DNA of 64,000 nucleotides from Roseiarcus fermentans (GCF_003315135.1 NZ_QNRK01000011.1:62001-126000); one strand, 5' to 3'. Positions 17,929-27,320 are shown, numbered from the stretch's first letter. Translations and numbers: made by a program. The notes: generated by a model from the letters alone, not told the origin.

Positions 17929-18855
17929 ATGAAATTTGCAAAATGGCTGGGCGGCGCCGCCGTCGCAGCGACCTTGGCGTTCGCCGCTTCGTCCGCTTTC
18001 GCTGTCACGATCGGGTTCAGCCAGGTGGGCGACGAAGGCGACTGGCGTCCTGCTTTCTCCAAGGACATGCAGGACGAGGCCAAGAAAGAGGGCATCGACC
18101 TCAAGTTCGCCGACGCGCAAGGCAAGGAAGAGGACCAGCTCAAGGCGGTGCGCGCCTTCATTGCGCAGAAGGTCGACGCGATCATCATCGCCCCCGTCGT
18201 CACCACCGGCTGGAGCCAGGTGCTCGAGGAAGCCAAGAAGGCCGGCATTCCGGTGTTCCTCGCCGACCGTGACGTGGAAGGCGACAAGAGCCTGTTCGTC
18301 GCCCGCATCTCGGCCGACTTCAACCTCGAGGGCAAGCTCGCCGGCGCCTGGCTCGCCCAGGCCAGCAAGGGCAATTGCAAGATCGTGGAGCTGCAGGGCA
18401 CGGTCGGCTCCGCCCCGGCGATCGAGCGCAAGAAGGGCTTCGAGGCCATCATCTCGCAGTTCCCCGAGATGAAGATCATCAAGTCGCAGAGCGGCAACTT
18501 CACCACCGACGGCGGCAAGAAAGTGATGGAGGCCTTCATCAAGGCCACCGACAACCTCAAGGGCGTCTGCGGCGTGTTCGCCCACAACGACAACATGCAG
18601 CTCGGCGCCATCCAGGCGATGAAGGAAGCCGGCCTGAAGCCGGGCAAGGACTTCCTGATGGTCTCGGTCGACTACGTGCCGGCGATGAAGGAAGCGCTCG
18701 CCGCGGGCGACGCCAACGCCTCGGTCGAGCTTCGCTCGGCGATCGGCAAGTACATCTACCCGGTGGTGACCGACTATCTCAAGGACAAGAAAGAGCTGCC
18801 GAAGTGGATCGTGATTCCGTCCGATCTCCACGCCTCGGCGACGCCCGGAAACTGA
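17929..18855 (+). CDS. ytfQ: Sugar ABC transporter substrate-binding protein (galactofuranose type)
   Basis: A 308-residue periplasmic binding protein with a clean signal peptide (MKFAKWLGGAAVAATLAFAA, cleavage near SSAFA). The mature part starts VTIGFSQVGDEGDWR, very like YtfQ of E. coli, which binds galactofuranose. Other features are the hinge region APVVTTGWSQVLEEAKKAGIP, FLADRDV and the C-terminal KKELPKWIVIPS. ATG 17929 has GGGAGG at 17918-17923. The gene order substrate protein, ATPase, two permeases matches ytfQRT-yjfF. A hairpin follows the stop codon, which fits the usual higher expression of the binding protein. The exact sugar could differ from galactofuranose. Confidence 0.85.
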   Translation: MKFAKWLGGAAVAATLAFAASSAFAVTIGFSQVGDEGDWRPAFSKDMQDEAKKEGIDLKFADAQGKEEDQLKAVRAFIAQKVDAIIIAPVVTTGWSQVLEEAKKAGIPVFLADRDVEGDKSLFVARISADFNLEGKLAGAWLAQASKGNCKIVELQGTVGSAPAIERKKGFEAIISQFPEMKIIKSQSGNFTTDGGKKVMEAFIKATDNLKGVCGVFAHNDNMQLGAIQAMKEAGLKPGKDFLMVSVDYVPAMKEALAAGDANASVELRSAIGKYIYPVVTDYLKDKKELPKWIVIPSDLHASATPGN

Positions 18856-18882
18856 CCCGGGACGAGGCGCCGTAGCGGCAGG

Positions 18883-18910
18883 GCGCGTCCCGTCACCAAG
18901 CGGGACGCGC
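18883..18910 (+). other. Hairpin after the substrate-binding protein gene
   Basis: GCGCGTCCCG at 18883-18892 pairs perfectly with CGGGACGCGC at 18901-18910 around an 8-base loop, 28 bp after the stop codon. There is no T-run. Placed between the binding protein and the ATPase, it likely stabilises the upstream mRNA and reduces read-through, as is common in such operons. Confidence 0.55.
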
Positions 18911-19112
18911 TCCGGCTGCGGCTGCGACGTCGGAAGCCGGCGCGTTCTTCCGCGGACATCGTCCTGCCCCTTCTGGACTTGATCCGGGGGTGGCGCAGGA
19001 TGCGCCGCAGGGCCGCCGGTTCGAGTCCCCACGAGCCTCCTTCGACGCCTCCGGACCGAAAAAGCCCGGGGACGGGGACGAGGTCGGCGGAACCTGCCTG
19101 GAGCAGACAATC

Positions 19113-20618
19113 GTGACTGCGCGTATCGAAATGCTGGGAGTCTCCAAGGCGTTTCCCGGGGTCCGGGCGCTCGACGGCGTGGACTTTCGCGTCGAGGCCG
19201 GCGAGGTTCACGCGCTCATGGGCGAGAACGGGGCCGGAAAGTCGACGCTGATCAAGATCATGACCGGCGCCGTGCAAGGCGACGCCGGCGAGATCCGGCT
19301 CGACGGCCAGACCGTCCGGATCGGCTCGACGGGCGACGCGCAGGCGCTCGGCATCGGAACGGTCTATCAGGAGGTCAACCTCGTCCCGACCATGTCGGTG
19401 ACGAAGAACATGACGCTTCTGCGCCAGCCCAAGCGGTTCGGGCTGATCGACTGGCGGGAAGCGCGGCGGCGCGCCCGCCAGCGCCTCGAGCGGCTCAACA
19501 TCGCCTCGCAGATCGACGTCGAGCGCCCGCTCGGCTCCTATTCGGTCGCCGTCCAGCAGCTCGTGGCGATCGCCCGCGCGCTCGAGGACGACACCAGGGT
19601 TCTCGTGCTGGACGAGCCGACCGCGAGCCTCGACGCCAACGAGACGGCGCTGCTGTTCGGCATCGTCCGCGACCTGAAGGCGCGCGGCATCGCGATCGTG
19701 TTCATCACCCACTTCATCGACCAGGTCTACGCCATCGCCGACCGCATCTCGGTGCTGCGCAACGGCCGCCGCGTCGGGTCGGCGCCGACGTCCGAACTGC
19801 CTCCGCTGCAATTGATTCCGATGATGCTCGGCCGCGAGTTGGAAACCACCGAGAGGCGGGCCGCGTCCGAGTCGTCGGCGATCCACGGCGAGCCGATCCT
19901 GGTCGCCGAGGGGGTCGGTCGACGGCGGGTCATGGCGCCCTTCGATCTGACGCTTCGCCCGGGCGAGGTGGTGGGGCTGTCCGGCCTCCTCGGCTCGGGG
20001 CGCACCGAAGTCGCCAAGCTGGTCTTCGGCGCCATCAAGCGCGATTCCGGCAAGCTGACCATCGCCGGCGCCGAGGTGAAGTCGGCCTCCCCCGCCCGCT
20101 CGCTTCATCTCGGCGTCGCCTACTGCCCGGAGGACCGCAAGGCCGAGGGCCTGTTCGCCGAGCTCAGCGTGCGCGAGAACATCATTCTGGGCCTGCAGAC
20201 CAAGCGCGGCTGGCTGCGCCGGCTGTCGTTCGACGCGCAGCAGGCGCTGGCCGAGGCGATGATCGAGGCGCTCGGGATCGCGACGCCGGACGCCGACAAG
20301 CCGGTCGGCCAGTTGTCCGGCGGCAACCAGCAGAAGGTCGTGCTGGCGCGCGCCCTCACCTCCGACCCGCGCATCCTGATCCTCGACGAGCCGACCCGCG
20401 GCATCGACGTCGGCGCGCACGCCGAGATCGTGGCGCTGATCCGCAAACTCTGCGCCGAGGGGCTGGCGTTGCTGGTCGCCTCGTCCGAGCTCGACGAACT
20501 GGTCGCGGTCAGCGACCGGATCGCGGTCCTGAGGGACCGCCGCAAGGTCGGCGAGATCGAGGAGCGCGCCATCGACCGGCAGACGATCATCGACACCATC
20601 GCGGGCGCACGGACGTGA
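19113..20618 (+). CDS. ytfR: Sugar ABC transporter ATP-binding protein, two ABC domains
   Basis: A 501-residue fused ATPase of the carbohydrate-uptake CUT2 class. The first domain has Walker A GENGAGKST, the signature-like LGSYSVAVQQLVAIARAL and Walker B VLVLDEPTASLD. The second has GSGRTEVAKLVFG in place of a canonical Walker A and an intact LSGGNQQKVVLARAL with ILILDEPTRGID, as in RbsA and YtfR. GTG 19113 is chosen because GGAG lies 9 bases upstream and the coding starts TARIEMLGVSKAFPG. It couples to the permease by a GTGA overlap (GTG start at 20615, TGA at 20616-20618). Confidence 0.88.
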   Translation: MTARIEMLGVSKAFPGVRALDGVDFRVEAGEVHALMGENGAGKSTLIKIMTGAVQGDAGEIRLDGQTVRIGSTGDAQALGIGTVYQEVNLVPTMSVTKNMTLLRQPKRFGLIDWREARRRARQRLERLNIASQIDVERPLGSYSVAVQQLVAIARALEDDTRVLVLDEPTASLDANETALLFGIVRDLKARGIAIVFITHFIDQVYAIADRISVLRNGRRVGSAPTSELPPLQLIPMMLGRELETTERRAASESSAIHGEPILVAEGVGRRRVMAPFDLTLRPGEVVGLSGLLGSGRTEVAKLVFGAIKRDSGKLTIAGAEVKSASPARSLHLGVAYCPEDRKAEGLFAELSVRENIILGLQTKRGWLRRLSFDAQQALAEAMIEALGIATPDADKPVGQLSGGNQQKVVLARALTSDPRILILDEPTRGIDVGAHAEIVALIRKLCAEGLALLVASSELDELVAVSDRIAVLRDRRKVGEIEERAIDRQTIIDTIAGART

Positions 20619-21673
20619 AGCACTCCTCCGACATCCGGCCGCACGCCCCCGCCCCGTCGCGCCTGCGCGCGCTCATGGCTCACCGCGCCGTGTGGCCGGT
20701 TCTGGCGCTGGCGCTGATCCTCGCCGTCGACGGGATGATTTCGCCGGGCTTCTTCCAGATCCGCATCGTCGAGGGCCGGCTGTTCGGCAACCTGGTCGAC
20801 ATCCTCTATCGCGCGGCGCCGACGGCGCTGGTCGCGCTCGGCATGGCGGTGGTGATCGGCACCAAGGGCATCGACCTCTCGGTCGGATCGATCGTCGCCA
20901 TCGTCGGCGCGGTGATCACCTGGCGCATCCACGCCGGCGACCCGCATTGGCTCGTCCTCGTCATCGCGCTCGGCTCGGCGCTGCTGTGCGGCCTGTGGAA
21001 CGGCTGCCTCGTCGCCGTCCTCGACATCCAGCCGATCATCGCGACTCTGATCCTGATGACCTCGGGCCGCGGCATCGGGCTGATGATCAACCTGCTCTAC
21101 GGCGGCACCAACCCGAGCTTCACCAGCCCGTTGCTGCAAGGCCTGAGCGTCGGCCACGTCGGCCTGATCCCGACCCGCCTCGTGCTGTTCGTCGCGATCT
21201 TCGCCGCCCTGTGGCTGCTCGTCCGGCGCACGGCCTTCGGACTGATGCTCGAATCGGTCGGCAGCAGTCCGGCGGCGGCGAACATCGTCGGCATCAACGC
21301 GCGCCTGATCATCTACGCGGCCTATCTCATCTCCGCCTTCTGCTCGGGCTGGGCGGGCGTGGTGCTCGCCGCCGACACCCACACCTCCGATCCGGTCAGC
21401 ATCGGGCTCAACATCGAACTCGACGCCATCCTCGCGGTGGTGATCGGCGGCGGCTCGCTCGCGGGCGGCCGGGTCTATCTCGGCATGACGATCCTGGGCG
21501 CGCTGGTGATTCAGGCGCTGACGACGTCGATCCTGACCAGCGGCCTGCCGCCGGAATACAACCTCGTGGTCAAGGCGGTCGTGGTCATCTGCGTCCTGTT
21601 GCTGCAGTCGGCCAACCTGCGCCGCGCCCTCACCCACGCCCTCTACCATGCCCTCGCGAGGACGAAGCGATGA
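20615..21673 (+). CDS. ytfT: Sugar ABC transporter permease 1
   Basis: A 352-residue inner-membrane permease of the RbsC/YtfT type with about eight to ten hydrophobic segments. Family motifs are VVIGTKGIDLSVGSIVAIVG and LDAILAVVIGGGSLAGGRVYLG. The GTG start overlaps the ATPase stop codon, and the stop overlaps the start of the next permease (ATGA at 21670-21673), so translation of the three genes is coupled. Charged residues at the C-terminus (HALARTKR) face the cytoplasm. Confidence 0.87.
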   Translation: MKHSSDIRPHAPAPSRLRALMAHRAVWPVLALALILAVDGMISPGFFQIRIVEGRLFGNLVDILYRAAPTALVALGMAVVIGTKGIDLSVGSIVAIVGAVITWRIHAGDPHWLVLVIALGSALLCGLWNGCLVAVLDIQPIIATLILMTSGRGIGLMINLLYGGTNPSFTSPLLQGLSVGHVGLIPTRLVLFVAIFAALWLLVRRTAFGLMLESVGSSPAAANIVGINARLIIYAAYLISAFCSGWAGVVLAADTHTSDPVSIGLNIELDAILAVVIGGGSLAGGRVYLGMTILGALVIQALTTSILTSGLPPEYNLVVKAVVVICVLLLQSANLRRALTHALYHALARTKR

Positions 21674-22632
21674 ACGAGAAGTTTCTGCCGCTCCTTGCCA
21701 CCATCGCCGTGTTCGTCGCGATCTTCGTGATCGGCGGGTTGCTCTACAACAACTTCATGTCGACGCAGGTGCTGGGCGACATCCTGGCTGACAACGCCTT
21801 CATCATCACGGCGGCGTTCGGCACCACGTTCGTCATCCTGTCGGGCGGAATCGATCTTTCGATCGGGTCGATGATCGGCTTCGTCGGCGTGGTGATCGCC
21901 AATCTCGACCTCGCCGGGTGGCATCCGCTGCTCGCCGCGGCGCTGATGCTCGGCTTCGGATTCCTGTTCGGCGCGCTCCAGGGTCTCATCATCGACATCT
22001 GCGACATCCAGCCGTTCATCGTGACGCTGGCGGGGCTGTTCCTGCTGCGCGGCGCCTGTTTCATGATCAACCTCGATTCGGTGCCGATCCAGAACGGTTT
22101 CGTCGGCTGGTTTTCCGGTCTCGGCATTCCCCTGCCCGGCGGCGGCGTGCTGCGCAGTTCGGCGATCGTCATGCTTCTGGCGCTCGCGGGCGGGATCGTC
22201 ATCGCCCACTTCACTCGCTTCGGCGCCAACGTCTACGCGATCGGCGGCGACCGGACGTCGGCGACCCTGATGGGCGTGCCGGTCCGGCGCACGACGGTCG
22301 GCATCTACGCGCTCGGCGGGTTCTACAGCGCGCTCGGCGGGGTGATCTACGCCTTCTACACCTCGTCCGGCTATCCGCTCGCCGGCTCCGGCGCCGAACT
22401 CACCGCCATCGCCTCGGTCGTGCTCGGCGGCACGATGCTCACCGGCGGCGTCGGCATGGTCGCGGGCACTTTGTTCGGCGGCATGATTCTTGGTTTGATC
22501 GCGACCATCATCATCTTCAACGGAACGCTGAACGGGGCCTGGATCATGATCGTCAGCGGCGTGCTGCTGTTCGTGTTCATCGTCCTGCAGCGGTCGCTGG
22601 TCGGCTCGCTGCGGATGCGAGGCGCGGCTTGA
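21670..22632 (+). CDS. yjfF: Sugar ABC transporter permease 2
   Basis: A 320-residue permease pairing with the upstream permease. Motifs are TTFVILSGGIDLSIGSMIGF, DICDIQPFIVTLAG, GGDRTSATLMGVPV and AIASVVLGGTMLTGGVG, all typical for YjfF. It starts with ATG 21670 inside the stop of the preceding gene. YjfF and YtfT together form the membrane channel of galactofuranose-type importers. A GntR-family regulator gene starts 13 bp after its stop. Confidence 0.87.
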   Translation: MNEKFLPLLATIAVFVAIFVIGGLLYNNFMSTQVLGDILADNAFIITAAFGTTFVILSGGIDLSIGSMIGFVGVVIANLDLAGWHPLLAAALMLGFGFLFGALQGLIIDICDIQPFIVTLAGLFLLRGACFMINLDSVPIQNGFVGWFSGLGIPLPGGGVLRSSAIVMLLALAGGIVIAHFTRFGANVYAIGGDRTSATLMGVPVRRTTVGIYALGGFYSALGGVIYAFYTSSGYPLAGSGAELTAIASVVLGGTMLTGGVGMVAGTLFGGMILGLIATIIIFNGTLNGAWIMIVSGVLLFVFIVLQRSLVGSLRMRGAA

Positions 22633-22645
22633 GGGATCCGGCGCA

Positions 22646-23482
22646 ATGACCCGCCCGGGCAAAGTCTCGACCGCCGGCCTCAAGCGCCGCCGCGTCGCCG
22701 CCGGCCACGTCCCGGCGGGGCGCCCGGCCGCGCGCGACCACGGCGTTCCGGAGTTCGAGCGCAACATCTACAGCCAGCTCGCCGGCCGGCTCGGGCAGGA
22801 GATCGTCGCCGGCCTGTACGAGAACGGCTCGCTGCTGCCCAACGCCCAGGAGATGTGCACCCGGTTCTCCGTCTCGCGCACGGCGCTGCGGGAGGCCTAC
22901 AGCATCCTCAACGCCAAGGGGCTGATCTTCGCCCGGCCCAAGATCGGCACCCGGGTCCGGCCCAAGTCCGAATGGAACCTGCTCGACCCGGAAGTGCTGG
23001 CCTGGCACCTCGCGGCGACGCCGAGCGAGCATCTGGTCGGCGAACTGTTCGTGTTGCGGCAGATGGTCGAGCCGGCGGCGGCGGCGCTCGCGGCGGCGGC
23101 GCCGGCCCGCGAGACGGTGCAGCGGATCGCCGAAGCCTACGACCGGATGGAGCGGTTCAAGAACGGCGAGGGCGACCTGATCGGCGCCGATCTCGATTTC
23201 CACATGGCGATTCTCGAGGCGTCGGGCAATCGCTTCGTGGCCGCGCTCGGCGGCCTCATCCACACCGCGCTCGAAATCACCTTCCGGTTGAGCTGGCGCG
23301 GCGCCGCCGGCATCCAGGACAACCGCCTGCTTCAGCATCGCGAGGTGTTCGAAGCGATCCGCGACGGCGCGCCGGAGCGGGCGCGCGAACGGATGGCCGC
23401 ACTGTTGCGCGATTCGATCGGCGACGTGCGCGAATACCTGCGCCAGCGCGACGAGGCGGCGGCCCTGGCCGCGGCGCCGTGA
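22646..23482 (+). CDS. GntR-family regulator, FadR/FCD subgroup
   Basis: A 278-residue regulator with an N-terminal winged helix (SQLAGRLGQEIVAGLYENGS, SRTALREAYSILNAKGLI, RPKIGTRVRP) preceded by a 37-residue basic tail, and a C-terminal FCD ligand domain (DLDFHMAILEASGNRF, and the metal-binding His of LLQHREVFEAI). The family senses sugars, sugar acids or organic acids. It ends the ytfQRT-yjfF cluster (13 bp after yjfF), so it probably regulates the importer, possibly through ATTGTATGATAAT at 17831-17843. It converges with the minus-strand gene at 23492. Confidence 0.87.
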   Translation: MTRPGKVSTAGLKRRRVAAGHVPAGRPAARDHGVPEFERNIYSQLAGRLGQEIVAGLYENGSLLPNAQEMCTRFSVSRTALREAYSILNAKGLIFARPKIGTRVRPKSEWNLLDPEVLAWHLAATPSEHLVGELFVLRQMVEPAAAALAAAAPARETVQRIAEAYDRMERFKNGEGDLIGADLDFHMAILEASGNRFVAALGGLIHTALEITFRLSWRGAAGIQDNRLLQHREVFEAIRDGAPERARERMAALLRDSIGDVREYLRQRDEAAALAAAP

Positions 23483-23491
23483 CCGACGCCG

Positions 23492-24358
23492 TCAGAACCG
23501 CCGCGTCCAGCGCCAGATCGCCCACTGGCGCCGGAGCGCGGACGCCGCGACGAACGGCTCGAACGGCCGCGCGGCGTTCAGCGCCAGCCGGTCGAGGTCG
23601 AGCCGCAGCGCGCCGAGGGGAACGAAGGCGGGCAGGATCGCCGCCGGCGAGGCTTTCAGCCGCCGCTCGGCCTCGAGCAGACGATCGCGCGCGAGCGCGA
23701 TGAGGTCGGCGACGGCCGCAACCACCGCTTCGGCGCCGCGTCGGCCGTCGAGGTCGCCGGCCGCCCCGCCATGCCGCTCCACCACGTCGACGGGAAACAG
23801 CGTCGGCGCCGCGCCGGCCCGCGCCGGCAGGGCGGCGAGCATGCCGACCAGCGCCAGCGCCGCGCCGGCCGGTTCGTGGGCCCGCGCCGCGTCGAGGTCC
23901 GGACCGCCCGAGGCGATGCGCGCGGCGAGCCGCAGCCGCGCGCCCTCGCTTTCGCCGGCGTAGCGTTCGAACTCGGACAGCGTGAACGGCAATGGCGGCG
24001 CGATCTCGGTCAGCCGCGCGTCCAGCATCGCCTCGATCGCCTCCGGCGGCAGAGCGAACGCGTCGATCGTCGCGCCGAAGGCCAGCGCCGCGGGGCTGCC
24101 GCCGGCGTCGCGCGCGCCGAGCGCGGCCTCGCGCCACCAGGCGAGTCGGATCGCCGCGAGATTGGCGTCGCGCGCGCGGAATTTCGCCTGCCGGATCTCG
24201 TGATCGAAACAGGCGAGCGCGAGCAATCCGTCGCGGCTGCGGGCCGGCGCGAACAGCGCTCCGAGCCATTGATCCCGGGCGCTCTCCCGCGCAATCGCCG
24301 CGCAGTGCCGGAAGGCTTCCGAAAGCCGCGTCGCGTCGGGTCCGGCCGCCGCCGTCAC
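23492..24358 (-). CDS. Squalene/phytoene synthase-superfamily protein (NDUFAF6-like)
   Basis: A 288-residue protein of the trans-isoprenyl diphosphate synthase fold. Visible patterns are RDQWLGALFAPA, LLALACFDHEIRQAKFRARD, AIRLAWWREAA and YAGESEGARLRLAA. The DxxxD metal motifs of true squalene or phytoene synthases are not convincing (a HEIRQ replaces the first), which fits the NDUFAF6-like branch seen next to secDF in alphaproteobacteria. NDUFAF6 helps assemble mitochondrial complex I; the bacterial role is unproven. The GTG start at 24358 overlaps the stop of the Mth938-domain gene (GTGA). Confidence 0.75.
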   Translation of the reverse strand: MTAAAGPDATRLSEAFRHCAAIARESARDQWLGALFAPARSRDGLLALACFDHEIRQAKFRARDANLAAIRLAWWREAALGARDAGGSPAALAFGATIDAFALPPEAIEAMLDARLTEIAPPLPFTLSEFERYAGESEGARLRLAARIASGGPDLDAARAHEPAGAALALVGMLAALPARAGAAPTLFPVDVVERHGGAAGDLDGRRGAEAVVAAVADLIALARDRLLEAERRLKASPAAILPAFVPLGALRLDLDRLALNAARPFEPFVAASALRRQWAIWRWTRRF

Positions 24359-24747
24359 GGGCAGGCGATCAGGGCCGCGGCGACCCTGCGCGCTTCCGAC
24401 TGCATCACGTTGTAGACCCGGAGCGCGGGTCCGGTGGCCATGATCTCGAAGCGCAGGCCCGCTTCCCTGAGCGCCGCCCGTAGCGCCGAGGGCGGCGGCG
24501 CGAGGTCGACGCCCGAGCCGAGGACGAGGAACTCGATCGCCCCCGGACGCGCCGAGAGCTCGGCGAACAGCGGCGCGAGGCGCAACGGATCGAGGTCGCC
24601 GGCGGCGGCCGCCTCGAGCGGGCGCACGCCGAGCGGCGTCGCGAGGATCGAGCCGCGATGAATCATGCCGGCGAAGGCGAAGCCGCCGCCGCCGTGGGCG
24701 ACGATCGCATGATGTCCCGGCGCGAAGGGCGCGGACGGCGCCGTCAC
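24355..24747 (-). CDS. Mth938-like domain (DUF498) protein
   Basis: A 130-residue protein of the Mth938/NDUFAF3-like fold: FAFAGMIHRGSILATPLGV, then EFLVLGSGVDLAPPPSALRAALREAG and the C-terminal RVYNVMQSEARRVAAALIA. The human relative NDUFAF3 is a complex I assembly factor. The GTG start at 24747 overlaps the secF stop (TGA), and its own stop overlaps the start of the next gene, so secF, this gene and the squalene-synthase-like gene form a coupled chain. The pairing of NDUFAF3-like and NDUFAF6-like proteins is suggestive of a shared assembly role. Confidence 0.82.
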   Translation of the reverse strand: MTAPSAPFAPGHHAIVAHGGGGFAFAGMIHRGSILATPLGVRPLEAAAAGDLDPLRLAPLFAELSARPGAIEFLVLGSGVDLAPPPSALRAALREAGLRFEIMATGPALRVYNVMQSEARRVAAALIACP

Positions 24748-25700
24748 GCCTTCGCCTTCGCGTCCGCGGCGGCCGGCTCGGCGCCCTCGTCCTTCTTGTC
24801 GAACACGTCGCCGCGCACGCCCATGTAGATCAGCATCGGCGAGCAGATGAAGATCGACGAGTAGGTGGCGACGAAGATGCCCCAGATCATCGCCGCGGAG
24901 AACGAGCGGATCACGTGGCCGCCGAGGAAGAACAGGGCGAGCAGCGCCAGGAACACCGTGGTCGCGGTCATGATGGTGCGCGGCAGCACGGCGTTGATCG
25001 ACATGTCGATGATCTCGGCGGTGGAGAGGCGCTTGTACTTGCGCATCACCTCGCGGATGCGGTCGAGCACCACGACCGTCTCGTTGAGCGAGTAGCCGAC
25101 GATGGTCAGGATGGCGGCGATCGAGGTCTGGTTGAACTCCAGCTGGGTGACGCAGAAGAAGCCGACCGTCAGCAACAGATCGTGCATGGTGCCGATGATG
25201 GCGCCGACGGCGAACTGCCACTCGAAGCGGAACCAGAGGTAGGTCAGCACGGCGATGATCGCCACCACGACGCCGAGCGTGCCGCTCTGCACCAGCTCCG
25301 CCGAGACGCTCGGGCCGACCGAGTCGACGCTGCGGAATTCATAGTCGGCCCCGAAAGCGTCGCGGAGCTTGGCGATCGCCGTCTGTTGCCCCTGCTCGCC
25401 GCCCGGCTGCACGTTGAGGCGCAGCAGCACGTCGCCGCCGGAACCGATCTGCTGCACTTCCACCCGCCCGAGGCCGAGGCCGTCGGCGGTCGCGCGGATC
25501 TCGGCCATGCGGACCTCGCCGCTCTTGGCGCGGATGTCGACCTGCGTGCCGCCGGCGAAGTCGATGCCGAAATTCATGCCGACGAACAGGAACATCGCCA
25601 CCGAGACGAGCGACAGGAACGCCGACAACGGATAGCTCACGCGGCGGAACCGCATGAAGCCGAACTTGGTGTTCTCGGGCGCGAGACGGAGGAGTTTCAT
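24744..25700 (-). CDS. secF: Protein translocase subunit SecF
   Basis: A 318-residue inner-membrane protein with six predicted membrane segments. It begins with the cytoplasmic FGFMRFRRVSYPLS, then the first helix, then the conserved GIDFAGGTQVD and, later, AILTIVGYSLNETVVVLDRIRE, the SecF signature. With SecD and YajC it forms the accessory complex that uses the proton gradient to help pull proteins across the membrane. It follows secD by 30 bp and is coupled to the next gene by GTGA. Confidence 0.96.
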   Translation of the reverse strand: MKLLRLAPENTKFGFMRFRRVSYPLSAFLSLVSVAMFLFVGMNFGIDFAGGTQVDIRAKSGEVRMAEIRATADGLGLGRVEVQQIGSGGDVLLRLNVQPGGEQGQQTAIAKLRDAFGADYEFRSVDSVGPSVSAELVQSGTLGVVVAIIAVLTYLWFRFEWQFAVGAIIGTMHDLLLTVGFFCVTQLEFNQTSIAAILTIVGYSLNETVVVLDRIREVMRKYKRLSTAEIIDMSINAVLPRTIMTATTVFLALLALFFLGGHVIRSFSAAMIWGIFVATYSSIFICSPMLIYMGVRGDVFDKKDEGAEPAAADAKAKA

Positions 25701-25730
25701 GGGGGTTCTTTTTCCGGGACCGGCGCGCTT

Positions 25731-27320
25731 TTAGATCGGTATCTTGGTCGGCCGCACGCGGCGATACCAAAGGGCGATCATCATCCGGGTCATCGTCACC
25801 GCGGTGACGATCGAGGTGATGATCCCGAGGCCGAGCGACACGGCGAAGCCGCGGACCGCGCCCGAACCGAACAGGTAGAGAATCAGCGCCGCCACGAACA
25901 TCGTCACGTTGGAGTCGACGATGGTGGCGAAGGCGCGCTTGAAGCCGGCGTCGAGCGCGGAGATGACCGAGCGCCCGAGATGCGCCTCCTCGCGGATGCG
26001 CTCGTAGATGAGCACGTTGGAGTCGACCGCCATGCCGATGGTGAAGACGATGCCGGCGATGCCCGGCAGCGTCAGCGTCGCCCCGAGCAGCGTCATCGAG
26101 GCGAAGATGAACAGAATGTGCACCGCGAGCGCGAGATCGGCGAAGACGCCGAACACGCCATAAGTGGCGATCATGTAGATCACCACCAGCACCGCGCCGA
26201 CATAGGCGGCGCGCTTGCCCGCGTCGATCGAATCCTGGCCGAGCCCGGGGCCGACGGTGCGCTCCTCCACCACCGTGAGCTTGGCCGGCAGCGCCCCGGC
26301 GCGCAGCAGGATGGCGAGGCTGCTCGCCTCCTCCGAGGTGAAGTTGCCGGTGATCTGGCCGGTGCCGCCGGTGATCGGCGAGCGGATCACCGGCGCCGAA
26401 ATGACCTTGCCGTCGAGCACGATGGCGAACGGCCGGCCGACGTTCTCGGTCGTCACCTGGCCGAATTTCTGGCCGCCGCGCAGGTTGAAGCGGAACGTCA
26501 CGTCGGGTTCGCCGGTCTGCTGGTCGAAGCTCTGCTGGGCGTCGACGAGGTCGCCGCCGTCGACCATGATCCGCTTCTGCACGGTGATCGTTCCGCCGCC
26601 CTTTTGCATCGGCAGCGTCTCGACCTCGTTGGCGGGATCACCGGGATCGGCGACGAGCTGGAAGTCGAGCTTGGCGGTCTGGCCGATGATTTCCTTGAGT
26701 TTGGTGGTGTCCTGCAGCCCGGGAATCTCGATCAGCACCCGGTTCAGGCCCTGCTGCGCGATCACGGTCTCCTTGGTGCCCATGGCGTTGACGCGCCGGT
26801 TGAGGACCTCGATCGACTGCGTCACCGCGTGGCGGACCTTGTCGGCGATGGCGGCGTCCGTCAGCGTGAGCTGAACCCCGCTGTCGGTCTCGGTCACGTC
26901 CAGCGTGCGTCCGTTGCCTCCGGCGAGCGCGCCGCCGATCGGCTGGCTGAGCGCCTGAAGCAGGCTGTAGGCCTTGTCGCGCTCGGCCTGATCGCCGATG
27001 CGCACCAGAACGCCGCGCCCTTGCGTGACGATGCCGCCCGAGAGCGCGATCTTGCCGTCGCGCATCTTCTGGCGCACGTCGTCGCGCAGCGCCTCGACCT
27101 GCGCCTTGACCACGGAGGCGTCGTCGACCTGCATCAGCATGTAGGCGCCGCCCTGGAGGTCGAGACCGAGCACGATCTGACGCAGCGGAACGAAGCTCGG
27201 GACCCGGGCGGCCAGCGTATCGACGAGATCGGCGGGCAGGAAGCTCGGCACGACCAGCAGCATCGCCACCGCCACCATCGCCAGAACCGAAGCCAATTTC
27301 CAGGGGGCGAATCGGAGCAT
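25731..27320 (-). CDS. secD: Protein translocase subunit SecD
   Basis: A 529-residue membrane protein: an N-terminal helix, GLDLQGGAYMLMQVD, a large periplasmic domain (VLIEIPGLQDTTKLKEIIG) and a C-terminal six-helix region with GIAGIVFTIGMAVDSNVLI and ERIREEAHLG. It is a normal length for an alphaproteobacterial SecD. ATG 27320 is the natural start before FAPWKLASVLAMV. It sits between yajC (49 bp upstream) and secF (30 bp downstream) on the same strand. Confidence 0.96.
   Translation of the reverse strand: MLRFAPWKLASVLAMVAVAMLLVVPSFLPADLVDTLAARVPSFVPLRQIVLGLDLQGGAYMLMQVDDASVVKAQVEALRDDVRQKMRDGKIALSGGIVTQGRGVLVRIGDQAERDKAYSLLQALSQPIGGALAGGNGRTLDVTETDSGVQLTLTDAAIADKVRHAVTQSIEVLNRRVNAMGTKETVIAQQGLNRVLIEIPGLQDTTKLKEIIGQTAKLDFQLVADPGDPANEVETLPMQKGGGTITVQKRIMVDGGDLVDAQQSFDQQTGEPDVTFRFNLRGGQKFGQVTTENVGRPFAIVLDGKVISAPVIRSPITGGTGQITGNFTSEEASSLAILLRAGALPAKLTVVEERTVGPGLGQDSIDAGKRAAYVGAVLVVIYMIATYGVFGVFADLALAVHILFIFASMTLLGATLTLPGIAGIVFTIGMAVDSNVLIYERIREEAHLGRSVISALDAGFKRAFATIVDSNVTMFVAALILYLFGSGAVRGFAVSLGLGIITSIVTAVTMTRMMIALWYRRVRPTKIPI

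Noticed and set aside
19018-19028. GGTTCGAGTCC, resembling a tRNA T-arm
   Set aside because: The flanking bases do not form the T stem, and no anticodon arm, D arm or acceptor stem fits around it.
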